From positions 1-64,000 of the forward strand of contig NZ_JARULC010000001.1 in NCBI RefSeq assembly GCF_029688625.1: a stretch of DNA of 64,000 nt, read 5' to 3'. Shown here in pieces: positions 57,042 through 64,000 of this stretch (position 1 is the stretch's first letter; each line of letters opens with the position of its first letter). A model generated the notes under the pieces. That model saw nothing but the letters and a program-made list of their open reading frames with translations. It was not told the DNA's origin and made no database searches. Source of the DNA: Qipengyuania marincola. Lineage in GTDB: Bacteria; Pseudomonadota; Alphaproteobacteria; Sphingomonadales; Sphingomonadaceae. The translations under genes and the position numbers were made by a program.

Positions 57042-58253
57042 TTACTGGTGGTCGAGCATGCCGAGCACGCGCTTGGCGATGATGTTGTTCTGGATTTCGG
57101 TCGAGCCGCCATAGATGGTGGTCGCCTTGCCGAAGAGCCACGCGCGCACGGCCCCGAGCTCGCCGTCCGAAAAGCCGTCGCCTTCCCAGCCGAGGCCCTG
57201 CAACCCGCGGATTTCGATCAGCAATTCGCTGCGTTCCTGGCTCAGCTTGGTGCCGAGCTTCTTGAGCACAGAGCTGATTTCGGAGACGCCGCCAGCTGCC
57301 TTGCTCTCTTCCATCGCGCGGCGCGCGGTGAGCAGGAAGCTGTTCCAGCGGATTTCGAAATCAGCGATCTTGTCGCGCAGCACCGCATCGGCGAGTTCGC
57401 CGTCGGCGCCCGTCGACTGGTACTTCTTGGCGATATCGCCAAGGCTCTGGCCCATGAGTCGGGCGAGGCTGCCGCCGCCCGAGATGTTGGCGCGTTCGTG
57501 CTGCAGAAGGCGCTTGCCGATGGTCCAGCCCTGGCCTTCCTCGCCGACGAGATTGTCCTTGGGCACCTTCACATCGGTGAAGAAGGTTTCGCAGAACGGG
57601 CTCGTGCCGCTGATCATGGTGATCGGGCGGACTTCGACGCCGGGCGTGTCCATGTCGATCAGCATGAAGCTGATGCCCTTGTGCTTGTCGCTCTTGTCGG
57701 TTCGTACAATTGCAAAGCACTTGTCGGCCCATTGGCCGCCGCTGGTCCAGGTCTTCTGGCCGTTGACAAGGTAGTGGTCCCCCTTGTCCTCGGCAAAGGT
57801 CTGGAGGTTCGCGAGGTCAGAGCCGGCATTGGGTTCCGAATAGCCCTGGCACCAGCGGATTTCGCCGCGGCAGATCGAGGGGATGTGTTCCTTTTTCTGC
57901 GCCTCGTTCCCGTATTCGAGCAGCGTCGGCCCGAACATCATGACGCCCATGCCGCCGATCGGGTTGTAGGCACCCGCCTTGGCGAATTCCTGGTCGATGA
58001 TCTTGGCCTGCGCCTTGGTGAGGCCGCCGCCGCCGTACTCCTTCGGCCAGGTGGGGGTGCCCCAGCCGCGCGCGCCCACGGCTTCGCGCCACTCGGTCTG
58101 CGCCGGCGTTTCGTTGGTGGGGCCGTCCACGCCGGCCAGTGCGTTGGACTGGCCCTTGAGTTCGGCGGGAAAATTGTCCGCCAGAAACTGCTGCACTTCC
58201 GCGCGGAAGGCGTCTTCGTCGGTCTGGGTTGCGGGCTCGATTTGTGTGGCCAT
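57042..58253 (-). CDS. Acyl-CoA dehydrogenase (long form)
   Basis: The 403-residue protein starts MATQIEPATQTDEDAFRAEVQQFL and has WPKEYGGGGLTKAQAKIIDQE, the FAD and substrate segment RWCQGYSEPNAGSDLANLQTFAEDKGDHYLVNGQKTWTSGGQWADKCF, and WLFGKATTIYGGSTEIQNNIIAKRVLGM at the C-terminus. Together with the short form it is suited to be a heterotetrameric complex. It is 68 bases downstream of the ferredoxin gene on the same strand. The P450 and ferredoxin upstream suggest that hydroxylated chains enter this step after activation to CoA esters. Confidence 0.92.
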   Translation of the reverse strand: MATQIEPATQTDEDAFRAEVQQFLADNFPAELKGQSNALAGVDGPTNETPAQTEWREAVGARGWGTPTWPKEYGGGGLTKAQAKIIDQEFAKAGAYNPIGGMGVMMFGPTLLEYGNEAQKKEHIPSICRGEIRWCQGYSEPNAGSDLANLQTFAEDKGDHYLVNGQKTWTSGGQWADKCFAIVRTDKSDKHKGISFMLIDMDTPGVEVRPITMISGTSPFCETFFTDVKVPKDNLVGEEGQGWTIGKRLLQHERANISGGGSLARLMGQSLGDIAKKYQSTGADGELADAVLRDKIADFEIRWNSFLLTARRAMEESKAAGGVSEISSVLKKLGTKLSQERSELLIEIRGLQGLGWEGDGFSDGELGAVRAWLFGKATTIYGGSTEIQNNIIAKRVLGMLDHQ

Positions 58254-58321
58254 GGGTGTTTTCTCGAAGAATCAAGGAAAGACAGATAAGAATGTAGGCT
58301 ACGGGGACGAGGATCCCTCCG

Positions 58322-58648
58322 TCAGTATTGTTGTTCGGGTAGGTGAAGAACCAATCCATCCAGCATCGGCTTCATCGGAATCTGACAGGCAAGGCGACTG
58401 TATTCAGTGGTGCCTTCGGCGAACTGCAAGAGGTCGGCCTCCATTCCATCATGCATAAGCCGACCCACCTTGTCGATCCATTCGGGATCGACATGCACAT
58501 GACAGGTCGCGCAAGCACATACCCCTCCGCAATCGCCATCGATACCCGGCACGTCATTGTATAGCGCCGCTTCCCTGGCTGTCTCGCCTTCTTCTATTTC
58601 GACCTCCCGTCGCTCACCATCGCTAGCCACGAACGTAATTTTGATCAT
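58322..58648 (-). CDS. [2Fe-2S] ferredoxin (P450 partner type)
   Basis: The 108-residue ferredoxin has cluster cysteines Cys40, Cys46, Cys49 (GDCGGVCACATCHV) and Cys88 (LACQI). This is the C-x5-C-x2-C pattern of putidaredoxin/adrenodoxin-type proteins. The start at 58648 is chosen for its fold (MIKITFVASDGERREVEIEE); the long frame to 58918 runs into the P450 gene. It lies 28 bases from the CYP153-like P450 and is its likely electron donor. No ferredoxin reductase is seen in the window. Confidence 0.9.
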   Translation of the reverse strand: MIKITFVASDGERREVEIEEGETAREAALYNDVPGIDGDCGGVCACATCHVHVDPEWIDKVGRLMHDGMEADLLQFAEGTTEYSRLACQIPMKPMLDGLVLHLPEQQY

Positions 58649-58676
58649 CTTGAACTCCGCATTTCGATCTCGAGAG

Positions 58677-59939
58677 TCAGCGGGCGTGGAGCCGCACCGG
58701 CAGCCTGGTGATTCCGCGGACGAGGTTTGAAAAAAGACGCTCTGGTTCACCTGTAACCTCGACCCGGGAAAAGCGCTTGTGAATTTCTTCCCAGATGATC
58801 CGCAGCTGCAGTTCCGCGAGCCGGTTTCCCATGCAGCGGTGAATGCCATAGCCGAATGAGAGGTGATGGCGCGGATTTTTGCGGTCGATGATGAACTGGT
58901 CCGCGCGCTCGATAGCACTCTCGTCGCGGTTGCCTGACAGGTACCACATCACCACCTTGTCGCCCTTCTTGATCTGTTTGCCGCCGATCTCCCAATCTTC
59001 CAGCGCGGTGCGGCGCATATGAGTGAGGGGGGTCTGCCAACGGATGATTTCCGGAACCATTTTGCTAATGAGCGAAGGATCCGCGTCGAGTTTCGCGTAC
59101 TCGTCCGGGCTTTGGTTCAAGGCGAGCACGCCGCCGCTGATGGAATTGCGTGTTGTGTCGTTTCCACCGACGATCAGCAGCATAAGATTGCCGAGAAACT
59201 CGAGGAACGGCATGTCGCGCGTGGCGGGAGAATGAGCCATCATCGAGATGAGGTCGTTCTTCGGCTCCTCGTTTATCCGTTCGTCCCACAGAGTCTTGAA
59301 ATACATCGCGCAACCGATGAGTTCTTCGCGCCGCGCCTCGTAGGATTCGACGATCCCGGTTTCAGGTGCCGCAGTTGCTACATCGGACCAGCGCGTCAGC
59401 TTGCGCCGCTCCTCCCAAGGGAAATCAAACAAGGTTGCCAGCGTCATCGTCGTCAACTCGATCGCAACCTTATCCACCCAGTCGAAATCTTCGCCAATCG
59501 GGAGTTCATCGAGAATCTCTCCCGCGCGCTTGCGGATGATCGGCTCGAGCAGTTGCAGGTTGGACGGAGCCACTGCCGGAGTCACCGCCTTGCGCTGCTG
59601 ATCGTGCTTGGGCGGGTCCATCGCTATGAACATTTCAAGTTCGAGCGCGCCTTCCACCGAATGCATGTCCTGGATTGCAATTCCGCCTAGCTTCGCTTCC
59701 GAAGAGAAGACCTTATGATTGGTGTCCACCGCCATGATGTCGTCGAACTTGGTAATGGACCAGTAAGGGCCGACATAGCTCTCGCGGCAGTAGTGGACAG
59801 GTTCTTCGGCGCGCAACCTGTCAAAAAATAGACCGATGGTATCGTTCTGAAACAGGCTTGGCCGGGCCACGTCGATTTCCTCGATCGGAATTGACGCGAT
59901 CCTCGCCGCGGCATCCGGCTCGGCGATCTGGCTGTCCAT
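58677..59939 (-). CDS. Cytochrome P450, CYP153-type alkane hydroxylase
   Basis: The 420-residue soluble P450 has all landmarks of CYP153: YWSITKFDDIMAVDTNHKVFSSEAKLGGI, MFIAMDPPKHDQQRKAVTP, the I-helix LLIVGGNDTTRNSISGGVLAL, the ExxR region MVPEIIRWQTPLTHMRRTALED and heme-binding FGYGIHRCMGNRLAELQLRI with Cys369. CYP153 enzymes hydroxylate the terminal carbon of alkanes or related chains. The ferredoxin follows 28 bases on. A divergent GntR regulator lies 201 bases upstream. Confidence 0.92.
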   Translation of the reverse strand: MDSQIAEPDAAARIASIPIEEIDVARPSLFQNDTIGLFFDRLRAEEPVHYCRESYVGPYWSITKFDDIMAVDTNHKVFSSEAKLGGIAIQDMHSVEGALELEMFIAMDPPKHDQQRKAVTPAVAPSNLQLLEPIIRKRAGEILDELPIGEDFDWVDKVAIELTTMTLATLFDFPWEERRKLTRWSDVATAAPETGIVESYEARREELIGCAMYFKTLWDERINEEPKNDLISMMAHSPATRDMPFLEFLGNLMLLIVGGNDTTRNSISGGVLALNQSPDEYAKLDADPSLISKMVPEIIRWQTPLTHMRRTALEDWEIGGKQIKKGDKVVMWYLSGNRDESAIERADQFIIDRKNPRHHLSFGYGIHRCMGNRLAELQLRIIWEEIHKRFSRVEVTGEPERLFSNLVRGITRLPVRLHAR

Positions 59940-59962
59940 AAGAACTATTCCTTCTACATCTC

Positions 59963-59977
59963 AGGCCTGATCGGCCT
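59963..59977. promoter_or_regulatory. Inverted repeat between CYP153 and the GntR gene
   Basis: AGGCC, a 5-base spacer and GGCCT form a symmetric repeat 24 bases before the P450 start. It could be the operator of the divergent GntR protein; no consensus supports this beyond symmetry and place. Confidence 0.35.
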
Positions 59978-60140
59978 TCAGTCATCCTTAAGGGAGACAT
60001 CTCGTGCAGTCAATAAATCGTATACTCTTTTAGTCCCTTGCAGACACCAATCCCATCGGATAGTGTGCCGATCCAGCGAAGGTTTGCTAATATCCTTATA
60101 CTGTTTATTCGAGAGGTGCGGGTGTGCTGATGAGTGGCGG

Positions 60141-60869
60141 ATGCCAGCGGTGAAGAAGGCCAAGCGTGCCCTTTCTCTTGCGCAAAGCATCGTGAGGGAC
60201 ATCGAGGCGGGTCGCCATAACCCGGGTGACAGGCTTCCGCGCGAGGATGAAATGCTCGCGCGTTACGAGGTTGCGCGCGCAACTTTGCGGGAGGCTTTGC
60301 GGTTCCTGGAATTGCAAGGGGTCATCCATCTCCAGCTCGGCCGTGGTGGAGGTCCCGTCGTAGCCCGTCCGCAGACCGGCGATTTTGCAAGCAGTTTGTC
60401 ATTGATTCTGCATTTCATGGAAGCCGATTTGCGTGGTTTGCTTGAATTGCGCGAAGCAATTGCTCCCGATGTCGCAGGGTATGCAGCCCAGCGTGCAACT
60501 ACCGCTGATCTCAGCGCGTTGGCAGGGTGTCTGGCGGAATTGAGGCATCATGAAGCCTCTGATCAATTCGAGGAACTTAATCGCAGATTTCACGACTTGT
60601 TGGGTTGGGCGAGCGGCAATCCGCTGTTCGGTTTGCTGACCTCTGCGATGCATCTGTTGACCCGCGAGTTTTCCCATTCGCTGGGATATTCGGCACAGGA
60701 ACGGGCGGTGCAGATGAAGTTTCTGGTGCGGGTGCTCGAGGCAGTGCGGACTGGCGACAGCGCCGCGGCCCGTCAAGCAATGAGCCGGTTGGTGGCCGGC
60801 TCTGCCGTCTATCTTTCGGAGCGCAGTCCCGAGCTGGTCTCGCAGCGGGTGCGGTGGGGGCAGCTGTAG
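60141..60869 (+). CDS. GntR/FadR-family transcription regulator
   Basis: The 242-residue protein has an N-terminal winged helix (RALSLAQSIVRDIEAGRHNPGDRLPREDEMLARYEVARATLREALRFLELQGVIHLQLGRGGGPVV) and a C-terminal FCD effector-binding domain (LLELREAIAPDVAGYAAQ, ELNRRFHDLLGWASGNPLFGLLTSAMHLLTREF), whose His and Glu residues bind a metal-acid or acyl ligand. The start at 60141 fits the family HTH; a longer one at 60063 does not. It is divergent from the CYP153 operon and upstream of the nitronate monooxygenase gene. Confidence 0.9.
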   Translation: MPAVKKAKRALSLAQSIVRDIEAGRHNPGDRLPREDEMLARYEVARATLREALRFLELQGVIHLQLGRGGGPVVARPQTGDFASSLSLILHFMEADLRGLLELREAIAPDVAGYAAQRATTADLSALAGCLAELRHHEASDQFEELNRRFHDLLGWASGNPLFGLLTSAMHLLTREFSHSLGYSAQERAVQMKFLVRVLEAVRTGDSAAARQAMSRLVAGSAVYLSERSPELVSQRVRWGQL

Positions 60870-60919
60870 AATTTTCAATAGTTTGAGTGTGCGTTTAGGC
60901 AAGTGGCTGGAGAGGAAGA

Positions 60920-62062
60920 ATGGCGTTGAAGAGCCGAATATGCGAAATGCTGGGGATCCGGTACCCGATCCTGCTTGCCGGGATGGGCGGAGCGAGCGTT
61001 CCGGCGCTGGCGGCTGCGGTTTCGAATGCCGGCGGGCTCGGGGTCCTGGGTGCCGCGGCGTGTTCGCCCGATCAGTTGCGTGACTGGATTCGCCAGACCC
61101 GGGAATTGACCGACAAACCTTTCGGTGTCGATACGCTGCTCCCCGCGTCGGTCAGGCGCGGCTCTGCCCCTCAAAGCGGTGCTGCACCCCAAAATCCCAT
61201 GGATCTGATGGGTGAATATCAGCAGTTCGCGCGCGACTTCATGGATCGTGAAGAGCTTCCGGAGGTCGATGCTGCCGCCGCCATGCGGGCGGCGGGCGCG
61301 CCTGAAATGGGCAAGGGCGGCCCGCAGTTGTTCTCGAAGGAATTCTTTGAGGCGCAGATGGAAGTGGTGATCGAGGAAAAGGTGCCGGTTTATGCTGCCG
61401 GCCTTGGCAATCCTGAACCGTGGATGGATCGGCTCCATGCCAATGGCACCAAGGTCATGGCGGTGATCGGCAAGGTCAAGCACGCCGAACAGGTCGTCGG
61501 GTCGGGCATCGACATGATCGTCGCGCAAGGGCACGATGGCGGAGGTCACAACTCGCCGATCGGGACTATTTCCTTGATTCCCCAGGTGGTCGACGCCGTT
61601 GGCGATCGTGTTCCTGTCCTTGGGGCCGGCGGTATCTCGGATGGCCGGGGTGTTGCCGCTGCGATGATGCTGGGGGCAGAGGGCGCGTGGGTCGGCACGG
61701 CATTTCTCGCGACCGAGGAAGCGGGCATCGAGCGCTTCCAGAAAGAGGCGATCACCGAAAGCGGCGATGCCGATACGGTCGTTAGTCGATCGCTTACCGG
61801 CAAACCGGCGCGCATGATCCGTAACAAATGGGCCGACGCCTGGGTGCAGGCCGGAAAGGAGCCTCTGCCGATGCCCTATCAGTCGATGATCTCCGGCCCG
61901 GTCATGGCCTCCGGGATCAAGGCAGAGCGCAAGGATGTCATCCCCGGCTTCGCGGGGCAAGGCATCGGCCTGATCGATTCGATCCGGCCTGCCGCCGAAG
62001 TGATGCGCGACCTGGTCGATGGAGCCGAGAAGGCGTTGGCGTCCGCTGGCATCTACAAGTGA
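60920..62062 (+). CDS. Nitronate monooxygenase-like FMN enzyme
   Basis: The 380-residue TIM-barrel protein starts ICEMLGIRYPILLAGMGGASVPALAAAVSNAGGLGVLGAA and has AGLGNPEPWMDRLHANGTKVMAVIGKVKHAEQVV, then IDMIVAQGHDGGGHNSPIGTISLIPQVVDAV with the His-Asp-Gly loop, and VPVLGAGGISDGRGVAAAMMLGAEGAWVGTAFLATEE. This is the NMO/2-nitropropane dioxygenase superfamily, also including FabK-like enoyl reductases. In sphingomonad lipid regions such proteins often take part in acyl or steroid degradation. Specific substrate unknown. Confidence 0.85.
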   Translation: MALKSRICEMLGIRYPILLAGMGGASVPALAAAVSNAGGLGVLGAAACSPDQLRDWIRQTRELTDKPFGVDTLLPASVRRGSAPQSGAAPQNPMDLMGEYQQFARDFMDREELPEVDAAAAMRAAGAPEMGKGGPQLFSKEFFEAQMEVVIEEKVPVYAAGLGNPEPWMDRLHANGTKVMAVIGKVKHAEQVVGSGIDMIVAQGHDGGGHNSPIGTISLIPQVVDAVGDRVPVLGAGGISDGRGVAAAMMLGAEGAWVGTAFLATEEAGIERFQKEAITESGDADTVVSRSLTGKPARMIRNKWADAWVQAGKEPLPMPYQSMISGPVMASGIKAERKDVIPGFAGQGIGLIDSIRPAAEVMRDLVDGAEKALASAGIYK

Positions 62063-62080
62063 AGCGCAGGAGGCAAGAAG

Positions 62081-62835
62081 ATGGCTTACGCCAAAGGTCA
62101 TGAATTGCGCCGCCCCGTAGAGCCTCTCAGAGCGCTGGGGCAATGAGGCAGTTGATTGCCGACAAGGAGGATACGGCGCAGGTGTTCCGTATCGTCAAGG
62201 CATTGTCGGGCAATTCCTATTATCGGAATTTCAATCGCTTCATGAAGTCGAGCGATGGGCGGCGTATCGCTTCCGACCGGGCCGACCTACTTGAAACCTT
62301 GTGCGATCGCAAACGCCTTGCGACCTGTGCGTCTGGCACGCTTGGCCGAGCCTACCTCGATTTTGTTTACGGGGAGGGTCTGACAGCAGAAGGTCTGGCG
62401 GAAGCCAGCGAGGCCGGAGGTCTGGAGGACCTCGGCGACCCCGATGTTTCCCTCTATCGTCGGCGCCTTCGCGATTCGCATGACCTGTTTCATGACGTCG
62501 CCGGATACGGCAGGGACGCACTGGGCGAATTGTGCGTGCTGTCCTTCGGAAACGCGCAATTCTATAATCACGGGATCGCTTTCATCTTGGGCGTCGGCAT
62601 TCCCAAGATGAAACTGGAAGCTGCCCAGTTGCCAGTGGCGCGCGCTGCATTTGAAGCGTGGCGCCGGGGCCGGGCTGCAGCCGATCTGACCACCTTCTAC
62701 TGGGAAGAAAATCTCGATCGTCCGTTGGAGGATGTCCGCCGCGGGTTGCGACTGCGTCCGCCGGAGACCTATCAGAGGGTGCGCGCTCTTTCCGAACAGC
62801 TCGAACGCGATTACCAGGCGGTCAGGCAGGCATGA
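62081..62835 (+). pseudogene. Coq4-family protein with a frameshift near the N-terminus (or reinitiation)
   Basis: An ATG at 62081 with AGGAGGCAAGA before it opens MAYAKGHELRRPVEPLRALGQ, which ends TGA at 62144-62146. An overlapping ATG at 62143 opens MRQLIADKEDTAQVFRIVKALSGN and runs 230 codons as a Coq4-like protein (DVAGYGRDALGELCVLSFGN). Together they would be one protein if a G were restored in the GGGG run at 62137-62140. Alternatively the ATGA overlap permits reinitiation at 62143. Coq4-like proteins are linked to quinone or lipid metabolism. It overlaps the thiolase-like gene by four bases. Confidence 0.72.
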
Positions 62836-64000
62836 GCTTAAGCGACAAATCGGCCATCACCGGAGTGGGCGAAACCGCTTTCGTGAAAGGTACCGAGAAA
62901 ACCGCGGTCGACATGATGCTGGAAGCATCGCGCAAAGCCATAGCAGATGCAGGGCTGAAGCCGTCGGATATCGACGGCATGGTTCCTCCGCCGATCTACA
63001 CCACCTCGGAAGAGATGGCGGCTAACCTCGGTATCGAAGTTCTGCGCTATGCCTCTACGGTCCACATGGGCGGGGCGAGCCCTACCACGGCACTCCAGAA
63101 CGCCGCGATGGCAATTGCCAGCGGCTTATGCGACCATGTGCTGGTGACGCTCGGGTGGAACGGTTATTCCGCCTTGCGGCCCAAGCCTGGCGCACCGCCG
63201 ACGCGGCCGATGAACATGAACACCCTGACGAATACGATCCAAGGCTATTACATTCCGTATGGCGTGTTCCTGCCGGTGCAGATGTATGCCTGGCTCGCCA
63301 CCCGGCACTCCCGAATTTACGATATCGGCCCGGAAGCGATGGCGGCCGTTGCACTGGCGTGCCGTCGCCATGCGCAGATGAATCCGCAGGCCTTCACTTA
63401 TGGCCGGGAACTGGATGCCGAAACCTACCATTCCGCGCGCTGGATATCCGAACCCTTTCGCCTCTACGATTGCTGTCTGGAGACTGACGGGGCATGCGCA
63501 GTCGTGGTTTCGCGAATAGACCGCGCCAGGGACATGCCGCATGTTCCCGTGAGCATCGCCGGTGCGGCTGAAGGGCATCCTTACCCCGCCGACGATATCC
63601 CTTCGCGTCCCGACCCCTTCAAGATCGGCCTGAGCTACGCCGCGCCGCGCGCGTTCGAAATGGCGGGGGTCGATCGCGAAGACATGGATTTTCTGCAGAT
63701 CTACGACTGCTTCACCTACGTGGTTCTCCTTCAGCTGGAGGCCCTGGGCTATTGCGAACCAGGTGGACAGGCAGAGTTCGTCGCGAATGGCCAGATCGAG
63801 CTGGGCGGGCGCTATCCCGTCAACACCCATGGCGGCCTGCTGAGCGAGGCCCATGTTTGGGGACTGAACCATGTCGTCGAGGCGGTGCGTCAGTTGCGCC
63901 ACGATTGTGGGGAGCGGCAGGTCGAAGGCGCCCAGACCGGCCTGGTGACCGGCTGGGGCGATCTGGGTGACGGCAGTATAGCGATTTTGAGGAGGTTTGC
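62832..64000 (+). CDS. Thiolase-like protein (lipid-transfer/SCP-x type), 3' end off the window
   Basis: The frame is open to the right edge, with about 389 residues shown. It starts [23 protein letters not shown] and follows the thiolase fold: [23 protein letters not shown], the active region [23 protein letters not shown] and the later [26 protein letters not shown]. The usual nucleophile Cys near residue 90 is replaced in this window by Gly-Gly-Ala, so it is a non-decarboxylating or lipid-transfer-type thiolase homologue. The stop is beyond the window. It is the last gene of the catabolic set. Confidence 0.85.
   Translation, partial: MSLSDKSAITGVGETAFVKGTEKTAVDMMLEASRKAIADAGLKPSDIDGMVPPPIYTTSEEMAANLGIEVLRYASTVHMGGASPTTALQNAAMAIASGLCDHVLVTLGWNGYSALRPKPGAPPTRPMNMNTLTNTIQGYYIPYGVFLPVQMYAWLATRHSRIYDIGPEAMAAVALACRRHAQMNPQAFTYGRELDAETYHSARWISEPFRLYDCCLETDGACAVVVSRIDRARDMPHVPVSIAGAAEGHPYPADDIPSRPDPFKIGLSYAAPRAFEMAGVDREDMDFLQIYDCFTYVVLLQLEALGYCEPGGQAEFVANGQIELGGRYPVNTHGGLLSEAHVWGLNHVVEAVRQLRHDCGERQVEGAQTGLVTGWGDLGDGSIAILRRF

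Noticed and set aside
56079..58289. 736-codon plus-strand frame
   Set aside because: It spans both acyl-CoA dehydrogenase genes in antisense and has no recognisable domain or ribosome site.
60875..62143. 422-codon minus-strand frame
   Set aside because: Antisense of the nitronate monooxygenase gene; no family features.

Overview
The window looks like a chromosomal or large-plasmid accessory region from an alphaproteobacterium of the Sphingomonadales, most like an Erythrobacter/Novosphingobium-type organism. Three things point there: high GC, the OAR-type TonB receptor, and the CYP153 alkane hydroxylase with its ferredoxin. The genus is an inference from remembered family features, not from a search.

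Layout. (1) 1-7.5 kb: an edge GNAT gene, a broken ScfR-type regulator and an IS3 remnant. A heat-shock block follows: usg, a small protein, groES-groEL, a DUF465 protein, two small heat-shock proteins and an HtrA protease. It carries a degenerate CIRCE element and two matching sigma-32-like promoters. (2) 7.7-9.2 kb: an IS1182-family element with a frameshifted transposase. (3) 9.5-21.7 kb: an envelope/stress module (DUF3618, holin-like, YihY, DUF421 and DUF892 proteins). Next is a four-gene operon (GT2, acyl-CoA dehydrogenase, PIG-L deacetylase, NodS-like methyltransferase), then a Zn-alcohol dehydrogenase, an SRPBCC protein and a large KatE catalase. (4) 21.8-23.6 kb: an IS3 element inserted in a decayed sulfotransferase-like gene. 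(5) 23.7-31 kb: a YqcI/YcgG N-hydroxylase-like plus DUF1989 operon with two membrane proteins, then four glycosyltransferase genes including a fused sucrose-phosphate synthase/phosphatase. (6) 31-35.3 kb: a Crp regulator, a multiply frameshifted antiporter, DUF202, a small FPASDPP protein, a second DUF421 and a broken anchored protein. (7) 35.3-40 kb: a decayed IS3 copy, a response regulator, a HisKA_2 kinase and a broken integrase. (8) 40-47.2 kb: a DabB-DabA inorganic-carbon pump operon fused by overlaps to cysD and a DUF6671 gene, with a divergent LysR gene. (9) 47.3-52.4 kb: NUDIX, UbiB-like kinase, two MarR genes (one broken), hydrolase and thioesterase. (10) 52.5-53 kb: IS3 wreckage. (11) 53-64 kb: a catabolic region with a TonB receptor, two acyl-CoA dehydrogenases, ferredoxin, CYP153, a GntR regulator, nitronate monooxygenase-like, Coq4-like and thiolase-like genes.

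How the parts work together. Regions 1, 3, 5 and 6 read as a stress-tolerance island: chaperones, protease, catalase, envelope proteins, and sucrose as a compatible solute. Region 8 is an energy-coupled bicarbonate/CO2 system. Region 11 resembles import and terminal oxidation of a hydrophobic substrate followed by acyl-CoA breakdown. Many genes carry single-base disruptions while the longest genes (groEL, katE, sps, dabA, the TonB receptor) are intact.

No tRNA, rRNA or CRISPR array was recognised by eye. The most novel-looking systems are the GT2/ACAD/PIG-L/NodS operon, the DabBA-CysD-DUF6671 operon and the YcgG-DUF1989-membrane operon.
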